NCBI RefSeq assembly: GCF_001632365.1
Contig: NW_024468514.1
Span: 895,317 to 959,316 of the forward strand
Direction: 5' to 3'
Length of the DNA: 64,000 nucleotides
Source of the DNA: Laetiporus sulphureus 93-53
Lineage: Eukaryota > Basidiomycota > Agaricomycetes > Polyporales > Laetiporaceae
Part shown: one piece after another, positions 55,201 to 64,000 of the stretch
Numbering within the stretch: position 1 is the first letter of the stretch
How the letters are laid out: each line of letters begins with the position of its first letter
Program-made: the position numbers and the translations under genes
The notes under the pieces: model-generated
Told to the model about the DNA's origin: nothing
Database searches by the model: none
What the model saw: the letters and a program-made list of their open reading frames with translations, nothing else

Positions 55201-55916
55201 TGTCACAGATTTTTGCCACAAAGTCCACACGTGACTTTTCTCATGCCACAGATCACATGCTTCACCAATATCTCACACCACTCAGCCACAGACATGACGC
55301 GTAGAGATCAGGTGATAGTCCACATCATGTGTTATGGTCCAGATCCATGGATGATACAGTCAGACCTGTCTATTCCAGGATATAATAGAGGCACCCATTT
55401 GGAAATAAAGGGAACAAGGACTATTGTTCGAGATCGTCTAGGCAATCAGCTCAAGGTATAGTCATTACCATGATAGGATGGATCGTCTTACCGTTGTCAT
55501 GAGAGTACATCAATCTTCTCACCTATTGTTCTACTTATGGATAGATCTTCCCACTTATTATTTCATGTATAGCCTAGTTGCCTAGATACATAGATAGCCA
55601 ATTATCTATTTTGTAGTAGTGGTATGATGAAGGTTATGTCATCAGGCTCCTGTACACATATATCAGACCAGCATGTAGAGGACGAAACTTCAGATTGTTT
55701 CTCCTCATCTACCACTGTAACATCCACTGAGCCTACCAGCTCCTTCATATATCTCTCACCCTTCCATAGCTTGCATCGCCAACAAGTAAGTTCTGGGCTC
55801 TTGCACCACATAAGGGTTCAGGGAGATTATAGAGATCAGGGGGATTAGGGCGAGCACATTCCACGTGACTGTTCCTTTTTAGTCTTTTTAATCTCCTGTC
55901 CAGCGGTGCTGTGACA
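55201..55916 (+). repeat. 5' LTR
   Basis: 716 bp, TGTCACAGATTTTTGCC to GGTGCTGTGACA. It differs from the 3' LTR mainly by C/T and G/A changes and small indels, so the insertion is old. Confidence 0.9.
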
Positions 55917-56190
55917 TTAGAAACAATCTGACCATTTTCTGTGCCCCTGCTTAGTGTCTAACACAAGTGGCCCCATATTTTCAGCGCAAGCAGTTTCAGC
56001 CATTGTGTGCAGCTTTTTTGACACACATTCCAATCTGATCTCTACTCGGCATGAGCCTCAGCAAGACTCTGAGCTGCCTAAGGCTTCGAAGTGCAAGGCC
56101 ACATCCAGGATTGATCTCGACGTCCACTACAAGCATCAGGAAACCAACAAGGAGTGAGGAAGGCTCCTCACACTCACGTCACTAGGTGCA

Positions 56191-56967
56191 TTGTCCACAA
56201 ACAGGCAGCATGCAGCAGCCAGGGTCATCAATACTATGCACATTATAAAGTGCGAAATCATCCGCAAGCCTCGCGATCGCACCCCACCACTCGAATGCTA
56301 CAAGCCCAGAAAAGGATGTCTTACCATGGGTAGTCACAAACCAGTGCCGCCCCCAGAGCTCATCACCTCCAATGCAGCATCTCCCTCCATCGTCACTCCC
56401 ATTCCAGTTCGCCCCCTGCCAAACTTCATAAAGACCAACAGCATTGCACATCCCATCTGCCCACTCCCATCCAGAGTCAGGCTGATGATCCATATCGAGA
56501 CGCTCATCAAGCAGGTAGATGCTACCCACTTCAGGCTCCAACCTATACTAGGAGCATTCTCGTATCATCTCAAGGATGAACACCAAGGACCCATTTACAG
56601 CCTCGTCACACAACTCGACAAAGTCTGCACCAACCTTCACACCGGCACATGCACTTACACATTCATCGAGAAGCAAGTAATCAACACGGTCTGTTTAGAG
56701 ATAGGAGGGATTAGCTTTAAGCAGATAGGGAAAGAGGAAAGGCTACAGGAGATCACCAAAGCTCTGGTTTTCATTGTGAAGAAGCGATATTTGAAAACTT
56801 TTTGTACTAGTCTACATACCTTTACATCACAATGGAAGGAGCAGATCGAGCATACATGTCCACGTTCAGACAAAGAATGGAGGACATACTTCATCCTAAC
56901 ATTGAAATGGCACACAATGGAAGTACTCCACATACATCACAACACAATTCACCTGAGCCTGGGCTAG
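56191..56967 (+). CDS. Open frame upstream of gag, element-borne
   Basis: A 258-codon open frame with no recognised domain, rich in His, Ile and Thr, lying between the 5' LTR and the gag core and overlapping the gag frame for about 130 bp. It could be an extra 5' ORF or the N-terminal part of gag shifted by one frame. No motif supports a function. It is stop-free while the rest of the element is full of stops, perhaps because it has few Arg codons. Confidence 0.4.
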   Translation: MSTNRQHAAARVINTMHIIKCEIIRKPRDRTPPLECYKPRKGCLTMGSHKPVPPPELITSNAASPSIVTPIPVRPLPNFIKTNSIAHPICPLPSRVRLMIHIETLIKQVDATHFRLQPILGAFSYHLKDEHQGPIYSLVTQLDKVCTNLHTGTCTYTFIEKQVINTVCLEIGGISFKQIGKEERLQEITKALVFIVKKRYLKTFCTSLHTFTSQWKEQIEHTCPRSDKEWRTYFILTLKWHTMEVLHIHHNTIHLSLG

Positions 56968-58448
56968 AACCCCAGAATTCTGCATCCCAAGTCAGAGGAC
57001 CCACATTCCTGACACCATCACTCCTACCCGCCTATATTCCTCTCACCTGGAAGTTTGACGAACAGCAATTTGAACATCTAGAAGATGCACTCAGGCAATC
57101 TGCCCCCGAAGAAGTCCCAGATCATATCCGTGAATGGGTCATCATCGTCATGAAGCTTACAGTTCACACAGAAGTCGCAAAGGTTTACAACATGCTTGAA
57201 AACAAACTGTACGAGCACAAAAGAGCCTTCGACATGGTCATCCAGATGAACTGAAGTGAGCACCGATTAAAGGATGTGGTCCTCCAGACAGAAATCAGAA
57301 AGCTCAACAAAAAGATCTAAGTGCAAGACGTGCATATGACAGTTCTCAACAATGAGATCACAGAGATACAAGGGGCCATGCTAGGCATGGGCAAAAAGAT
57401 GATGGAACTTGGTGCAGAAAACACCAAGTTACGCCATGAGTTAGCTTCACTAAAAGCAAGCAGTGTCACAATGGCGCAAGGTCACACCTCCAGCACCATC
57501 CAATTGAACAAACCCCATGTCAAAATTGCTGAGCCTCCACACTACTTGGGCAAAGGAAGTCTGGAGGACTGGCTCCAACAACTCAATATATGGATGCAGT
57601 GGAACGAGATCAACGACAACGAACATAAGATCACCACAGCCCTGCTGCACTTGGAAGGTGGCACGTTCACCTACATGTCAGAATACGCAACCAGGGCAGC
57701 AGCACGACAGTCACTCAGCACATGGGAAGACTTTGTCAATGTTCTCAAAGTCAACTACAGGACACTTGACTCAGACAAGGATGTGCAACAACACCTGAAG
57801 GAGATCTGTGCAAAGACCTACCCTACCATGGTCTCCTTCACAGAAACATTCTGCCAATAGGCTACCAAGACCAACTTGAGGCACACTGCACTCATCAGTT
57901 ATATCACTGAACACAGAGACAAGGACGTCCACCAGGCAATGGTAACTCGAGACAGCTTAGGTATCGCAGATCCAACCACATGGCCATAGTACCTTGATTT
58001 ATGTCTTCAGCTCGAGTCTAAGTTCAGGGCTGACAAAGCAGGACAGTGTGGAACAACGGCATTATCACAGGCACCACGAGCCCCAAAAGATCCTAACACA
58101 ATGATTGTGGATCGGGTATCCACGCTCACCAAGGAACAGGAAGGATGGCTGGAAAAGAAGCTGTGTGTATGATGTGGAAAACACCCCTTCATATTTAAAC
58201 AGTGCTGCCTGGACCCCAAGTACAAAGGCAAATTCAAGATGCCAAAGCGGGGCCAAGCGACGAGGGCAATTACCACACCAGCAGCATCAAGCAGTTCCGA
58301 CAACAGCAAGGCAAGGGAAGAAGCAGTCCATGCTTTCCTCACCAGCTATGACGTGAAGGATAAGGAGGCAGAACCTGAACCAGCTATCAAAGCAGCTAGG
58401 ATCACGGAGGTGGAAAGTGATGAGAATTTTCTTCGGCAGGTTCTCTGA
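56832..58448 (+). pseudogene. Gypsy gag with zinc knuckle
   Basis: Structural protein of the element's particle. Segments: FDEQQFEHLEDALRQSAPEE (about 57055-57115), a coiled-coil-like stretch, the retro-gag core (HYLGKGSLEDWLQQLNIWMQ, YATRAAARQSLSTWEDFVNV, about 57540-57750) and a zinc knuckle near 58160-58205 where CVxCGKHPFIFKQCC carries a TGA at the x position (58169-58171), an expected Arg. Other stops are at 57252, 57318, 57858 and near 57990. Confidence 0.8.
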
Positions 58449-58495
58449 GGTCTGGCCAGAGTTTTCATAGACATTGTAACAGTACCTACTCGATC

Positions 58496-58879
58496 TTGCA
58501 TGTACCAGTATCAGATTTTCTATACATTGCATCAACTGGTTCATCAAAACATGTGATCGATTTACCTGTTCACCTCAAACAGGGAGTAAAGGAAGTCCAG
58601 ACTGAGGCGCTCCTCGATTCAGGAGCATATTCTTGTAACATCAACCCATGGCTGGTTGATCAGTTGAATCTTGCTACGATCTCACTTGAAAAGAAGATCA
58701 GGGTCTATAATGCAGATGCATCTCACAACAAGGGTGAAACCATTAAGAAAAGGGTTCTTCTCAGTATAACTATCAGAAATCACACGAGCAGACAAAGTCT
58801 TCTGGTTACTGATATAGGTCACAAGGACATCATACTAGGAATGAGTTTCCTCAAGGAGCGCAACCCTGAAGTAGATTAG
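58496..58879 (+). pseudogene. Retropepsin-type aspartic protease of Gypsy element
   Basis: Would cleave the element polyprotein. The active-site motif is ALLDSGAYSCNIN (about 58609-58645), and the second conserved element is DIILGMSFLKERNPEVD near the end, followed by TAG where Trp is expected. Confidence 0.75.
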
Positions 58880-59239
58880 GAAAAACTCACAGTTGATTTC
58901 ACCCGATGCCCACACAGATGTGCACTCTCACAGGTAGCAGTCCAGGAGGAGGATCTGGAAGACACAAACATCCCCCACATCGAAGATCTGATGGAGTTCG
59001 TCGGTTCCCAGGAGTTAGGTGATAACTGGAACGACATGGACAGCTTCATTAGATGGGTGTCATTATCAGAAGACCCTGATGCACAGGCCGTAGCATCACT
59101 CATTATGGGCCTTGACACCAAGAGGAATCAGGATAGAGCGCCACAAAAAGGAGAACAGGACAAAGACTACTGGTCAGCCTATGTCCCCAAACACTTCCAC
59201 GAGTATGGCGATGTGTTCTCCAAGAAGCAGTCAGAATGA

Positions 59240-60570
59240 ATGCCCACAAGAAAGCCCTATGATCATCCAATTGAACTTGTTCCAGAGGCATTGTTACCAT
59301 GCCTGGCAAAGTTATATCCTATGAACCTACAGGAAAAAAATTCGCTTGATACGTGGATAGACCAAGAGTTGGCCAAAGGATACATCAAGAGATCAAGAAG
59401 CCCAACAGCAGCACCCATTTTCTTTGTCAAAAAGAAAGACAGATCACTGAGGCTAGTACAAGACTATAAGAACCTTGACGCAGTAATAAAGAAGGACAAG
59501 TTCCCAATACCATGCATTTCGGACCTCATCGACAGACTCTCACATGCTAGTATATTTATAAAGCTTGATCTGAGATGGGGGTTCAACAACATAAGGATAA
59601 GGGAAGGGGATGAAGAAAAAGCTGCCTTCATCACACATCGTGGCCTCTTCGAACCTACAGTAATGTACTTCAGTTTCTGCAACGCTCCCAGCACCTTCCA
59701 AACAATGATGAATACAGTCCTTGAAGACTTAATTCGTACTGGAAAGGTGGTAGTCTACTTAGACGACATCCTCATTTTTACGGATGATCTCGAAGAACAC
59801 TGATGACTAGTAAAAGCAGTTCTACAGTGCCGCTGGGACAATGACTTATATGTCAAACTGGAGAAATGCTTTTTTGAACAGTCCTCAATTGAGTACCTTG
59901 GCATGATCATCAGCAAGAACTCGGTACAGATGGACCCTGCTAAAGTCAAAGGTGTACTTGGCTGGCACGCACCTACAAAGGTCAAACAAGTACAGGCCTT
60001 TTTAGAATTTGCGAATTTCTACAGGTGATTTATAAAGGACTTTGCTAAACTCGCATGACCTTTAACGCTTCTCACCTGTAAGGACGTGCCCTGGCAATGG
60101 AAGAAAGAGCAAGAGCAAGCCTTCAGTGCACTCAAAATGGCATTTACCTCAGCCCTGATCTTACAACTCCTCAATGACACTGCACCATACCATCTGAAGA
60201 CCGACTCCTCAGACTACGCAACTGGTGCAGTACTTGAACAACTGGGAGAAGACAAGCTATGGCATCCAGTCGCATACTACTCAAAGTCACTCAACAAAAA
60301 TGAGAGAAACTATGAGATTTATGACAAAGAGATGCTTGCAATCATTTGAGCACTAGAAGAATACTGGCACTACTTCGAAAGACACCCAGAATCCATCGAG
60401 ATTTGGTCAGACCACCTCAACCTTACATACTTCCACCAGGCACAGAAGTTATCCCAGTGCCAAGCATGCTGGGCATTATTCCTCACATGTTTCAATTTTG
60501 TACTTAGTCACCAACCTGGAAAGACAATGCTACGTGCTGATCCTCTGTCCAGGAGGCCAGACCATGAGAG
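59240..60570 (+). pseudogene. Gypsy reverse transcriptase and RNase H
   Basis: The reverse transcriptase has the usual order: IKRSRSPTAAPIFFVKKKD, LRLVQDYKNLDAVIKKDKFP, FIKLDLRWGFNNIRI, and the catalytic VVYLDDILIF (about 59749-59778). RNase H starts with LKTDSSDYATGAVLEQ (about 60196-60243), then VAYYSKSLNKNERNYEIYDK and RADPLSRRPDH. Stops (TGA) occur at about 59237, 59801, 59804, 60026, 60056 and 60347, all but possibly one where Arg is expected. Confidence 0.85.
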
Positions 60571-60599
60571 GGGGGTAGACAGCGACAATTCGAACCAAA

Positions 60600-61830
60600 T
60601 GCTGTTAAAACCTGAATTTTTCACTATCAATGCGATTCGACCCACTCACACATCTGAAGTTGATGATGCTCAACTACTGGAAAGGATCAAGAAGGCACTC
60701 ACAGATGACATGATGATCAAAGATTATTATGCACTTTTGACTACAAGACAGCGCGAATTCGGGAAAAACCTCGCAGAATGGAATTTTGAGCACAGACTGC
60801 TACTCCATCGCAGAAAGGTTTATATCCTTAAAGATCAACAGCTATGCCTTGACCTAATAAAGCTCCACCATGACACTTTACCAGCCAGACACACAGGCAG
60901 ATTCAAGATGTTGGAGCTCATCACTCGAAATTATTGGTGGCCAGGAATGTCTGTAATGGTTAAACAATATGTACAAGGTTGCGACAGTTGTCAATGCAAC
61001 AAGTACTCAAGAGAGAAACCATATGGACTATTACAATCCAATGATGTACCAGGAGGACCATGAGAGATCATCACAGTGGATCTCATCACACAACTTCCTC
61101 CAGTCATGGACTTTAGGGGAGAGAAGAAGACAGCAATACTTGTCGTCGTAGACAGACTCACGAAATGAGCACACTTCTATGCAACAGATGACACAGTCAC
61201 ATCATCGCAAGTCGCTAACGTACATATTCTATAACGAAGTCTTCAAACTCCACAGATTGCCACGACAGATTATCTCAGACAGAGGTACCCAGTTTGCAAG
61301 CAAACTATTCCAGGAGTTCTGCCAGAAGCTCAGTATAAAGTCAACAATGTCTACAGCATACCATCCCCAGACAGACGGTCAGACAGAAAGGGTTAACCAG
61401 GTGTTGGAACAGTACCTTCACATGTACTGCAACCACAGACAGAATGATTGGGTCTACTATTTGTCAACGATAGGATTTTCATACAACAACCAGACCCATG
61501 AGTCCACTGTGCTTTCCCCATTCTTTGTCGAATATGGCTGACATCTAAAAATGGCACCTGACGTACACGAATCAATATGTCACCCTTCATTTAAACATTT
61601 ATTCGCCCACTGATCTGAGGCACAGGAACAGGCAAAAGCAGCATTGGAAGTTTCAGCTTCACGGATGAAATGATACTTCGATGAGAAAAAGGGAGAAGTC
61701 CCATTCAAAGTCGGAGACCTAGTACTACTCAAGGGAAAAGACCTCAGAGTAAAAGTCAAATTTGCGAAGCTAGGCACGCAAAATTTTGGACCTTACAAAG
61801 TACTTCAGAAGCTAGGCCCAGTCACGTTCA
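60600..61830 (+). pseudogene. Gypsy integrase
   Basis: Inserts the DNA copy. The HHCC zinc domain (HHDTLPARHTGRFKMLELIT to CDSCQCNK, about 60870-61005) is intact. The catalytic core has the first Asp in ITVDLITQLPP, the second in IISDRGTQFAS and the Glu within AYHPQTDGQTERVNQVLEQY. Stops at 61061, 61166 and 61539 fall where Arg is expected, and a frame change lies near 61180-61250. Confidence 0.85.
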
Positions 61831-61838
61831 AACTGAAA

Positions 61839-62618
61839 TTGCCCAAGCAAATGAAGGTCCATCCGGTCTTCCATGCTAGCAAGTTGATCATGTACCATCA
61901 AGACACGGTCACAAACCATGAACCCCCAAAGCCCCCAGCTATAGAAATCGAAGGAAAACCAGAATTCGAAGTTGAAGAAATACTAGACTCGAAGGTCATG
62001 AGAGGAAGGGTCCAGTACCTTGTCAAATGGAAAGGCTATGACCATTCCGACGACACATGGGAACCCCAAACAAATCTCACCAACGCCGACAAGCTTCTTC
62101 AAGAATTCCACCAACAACATCTAGATGCAGCCAAAGCACCAATCAGGCTTGTTACATTTGGTGGAAAACGCTTCGAACTATCCTCATATGAAGTTGCACC
62201 AATATCCACACACAGAATCAACATGTTTGACCACCCAGACGAGTTCTTCCTATATCATAAAATGACAGATAATGCTAAATCACTGAAGAAATCCTCGAAT
62301 GAAGCAGCAGGATGGAATATTTATGCAGCAGAAATGCACGAAATCCCTCCACATTCACGAGCTGTGGTAGAAATGGGAGTCGCAATTGACCCTCCCAAAC
62401 ATACCTATACATGAATAGCTCCACACAGCGAACTGGCTGCATGAGGAATTGACGTAGGTGCAGGAGTTGTTGACCCTGATTACACTGGAAAACTCAAGGT
62501 CATACTGATTAACACAATGGATTTCGTCTTTTCGGTCAAGCTAGGAGACAGGATAGCCTAGATAATCTTCGAGTATTATGCCGAAGGCCTTCCCTCCCAA
62601 AGCTACCAACTGTTGTGA
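61839..62618 (+). pseudogene. Chromodomain plus dUTPase-like domain of Gypsy element
   Basis: The first part ends the integrase ([10 protein letters not shown]) and then carries a chromodomain, [20 protein letters not shown] with [18 protein letters not shown], which steers insertion to marked chromatin. From about 62310 the frame continues into a dUTPase-like domain: [20 protein letters not shown], then a TGA, IAPHSELAA, a TGA, GIDVGAGVVDPDYTGKLKVI and GDRIA followed by TAG. Motif 3 is complete; motif 2 (usually PRSGLA) is changed to PHSELA. A stop at 62616 ends it. dUTPase would lower dUTP during reverse transcription. Confidence 0.8.
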
Positions 62619-62668
62619 GCAACTAAAAGGAGAAATAAAGGTTTTGGCTCCTCGGGACAATGAGCCTT

Positions 62669-62681
62669 GAGAGGGGGGTAG
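62669..62681 (+). promoter_or_regulatory. Polypurine tract
   Basis: GAGAGGGGGGTAG directly before the 3' LTR, the usual primer site for plus-strand DNA. Confidence 0.75.
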
Positions 62682-63402
62682 TGTCACGGATTTTCACCAC
62701 AAAGTCCGCACGTAACTTTTCTCATGCCACAGATCACGTGCTTCACCAATATCTCACACCACTCAGCCACAGACATGATGCGTAGAGATCAGGTGATAGT
62801 CCACATCACATGTTATAGTCCAGACCCGTGGATGATACGGTTGGACCTGTCTATTCCAGGATACAATAGAGGCACCCATTTGAGAACAAAGGGAACAAGG
62901 ACTATTGTTCGGGATCATCTAGGCAATCAGCTCAAGGTATAGCCACTACCACGATAGGATGGATCATCTCACCATTGCCATGGGAGTACATCGATTTTCT
63001 CACCTATTGTTCTACTTACGGATAGATCTTCCCACTTATTGTTCCATGTATAGCCTAGTTGCCTAGATATGTAGATAGCCAATCATCTATTTTGTAGTAG
63101 TGGTACGATGAAGATTACATAATCAGGCTCCTGTACACATACTGTATATAAGACCAGCATGTAGAGGACGAAACTTCAGATTGTTTCTCCTTATCTATCA
63201 CTGTAGCATCCACTGAGCCTACCAGCTCCTTCATATATCTCTCACCCTTCCATAGCTTGCATCGCCAACAAGTAAGTTCTGGGCTCTTGCACCACATAAG
63301 GGTTCAGGGGGATTATAGGGATCGGGGGGATCAGGGTGGGCACGTTCCACGTGATCGTTTCTTTTTAGTCTTTTTGATCTCTTGTCCAGCGATGCTGTGA
63401 CA
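62682..63402 (+). repeat. 3' LTR
   Basis: 721 bp, TGTCACGGATTTTCACC to GATGCTGTGACA; partner of 55201-55916. Confidence 0.9.
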
Positions 63403-63448
63403 GTCGGCCATGTGCTCGATCATGATGCGATCACTAATTTTGAACTCC

Positions 63449-64000
63449 TCACTCTTATTTTCCCTTCAACTCCCTACAGCGGCTGAAAGAAAACAAAAGT
63501 AAACATCGGTGTCCGGCGTGCGAATGTCCCCCATTTGGAAGGCTCATCTCTATGTGGCAAGTAATTTCATGATCTAGCTACTACAGTGTGCTCAGTACAT
63601 AAAGCTACACATGGTCCTACTCTTGAAGATATTTGCAAGAAGTGTATTAAACAACTTGGCCATGATTCATGTCAATGGCAAGCTTAAGTGGCACAAGAGA
63701 TGCTGAAGGGCAAAACGTACATTGTTTGTGTCATACTGACAGTCAGATAGGCATATTGAATGCCTCTGCTGTTCTGGATGATGGCATGAGAAATAGACTA
63801 ACAAAGCACTCACATTTCTCGAGTGAACATCGAGGTAACATGCACTTAGAACACAATGCTACGGAATTCATTATGAAAATCACAATATCTGGTGTCTCGC
63901 AATTGCCCTATCAGGGTGGTTTTCAGCCACAGCATCGATATTTACACTTATTTTCTCCCAGCCACTGTAGGGAGTTGGGGGCGATTAAGAGTGCTGAGTT
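63449..64000. mobile_element. Inverted-repeat element reaching the window end
   Basis: 63449-63515 (AACTCCTCACTCTTATTTTC and on, with CAACTCCCTACAGCGGCTG) is matched in reverse complement by about 63937-64000 (CAGCCACTGTAGGGAGTTG to GAGTGCTGAGTT). The arms are about 65 bp with roughly 80 percent identity. The interior has no coding capacity, so this is probably a MITE. The right flank is outside the window, so no target duplication could be checked. Confidence 0.65.

Larger units (their letters stand above)
55201..63402 (+). mobile_element. Ty3/Gypsy chromovirus with C-terminal dUTPase-like domain
   Basis: An 8.2-kb LTR retrotransposon with two LTRs of about 720 bp. Internal order is gag with zinc knuckle, aspartic protease, reverse transcriptase, RNase H, integrase with HHCC and DDE motifs, chromodomain, dUTPase-like domain. 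It is inactivated by about a dozen or more in-frame stops. The bases next to the LTRs are ATTGG (55196-55200) and GTCGG (63403-63407), which could be a target duplication altered by two transitions. The primer-binding site after the 5' LTR (TTAGAAACAATC) was not matched to a tRNA. Confidence 0.9.

Overview
The window is nuclear DNA of a filamentous basidiomycete, most likely an Agaricomycete wood- or litter-decay type. The evidence is short (about 45-60 bp) GT..AG introns in nearly every gene, a Zn2Cys6 regulator, a fungal major-royal-jelly/yellow-type secreted protein, Agaricomycete-style integrase remnants, a Ngaro-type tyrosine-recombinase retrotransposon and a chromodomain Gypsy element. 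Exon joins were made by hand from frame continuity and splice sites; family names rest on remembered motifs, not on a search.

Layout. 0-0.5 kb: the 3' end of a C2H2 zinc-finger gene. 0.5-5.7 kb: no gene that I can support. 5.7-18.1 kb: a rearranged accessory block. It holds a phosphotransferase-family (AIM9-like) pseudogene split by a 423-bp inverted-repeat element. It also holds three copies of an about 1-kb module, each carrying an unrecognised 118-121-residue gene, plus an inverted duplication of about 1 kb and fragments of the Zn2Cys6 regulator whose full-length copy lies at 18.3-20.4 kb. One module copy is fused to a piece of that regulator. 20.4-24.1 kb: gene-free apart from a broken integrase-core gene.

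24.9-42.7 kb is the gene-dense core. It has a hypothetical protein, two Ser/Thr kinase paralogues with the same intron position in the APE motif, a WAPL-like cohesin-release factor divergent from a BIR1/survivin-like chromosomal passenger protein, a RING plus RRM-like protein, and a secreted yellow/MRJP-like protein. WAPL and BIR1 both act on mitotic chromosomes and share a promoter of about 150 bp containing an ACGCGT (MluI cell-cycle) box. A possible small cysteine-rich secreted peptide gene with a strong TATA box lies at 43.0-43.4 kb.

43.4-64 kb is a transposon graveyard. It contains a hAT-like MITE with a perfect 8-bp target duplication, a decayed unclassified stretch, a Ngaro-like element with the diagnostic split direct repeats (minus strand) interrupted by two solo LTRs each with a perfect 5-bp duplication, a full-length Ty3/Gypsy chromovirus with a C-terminal dUTPase-like domain, and a last inverted-repeat element reaching the window end. 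Most premature stops in the Gypsy element are TGA where arginine is expected, which fits CpG to TpG decay of methylated copies.
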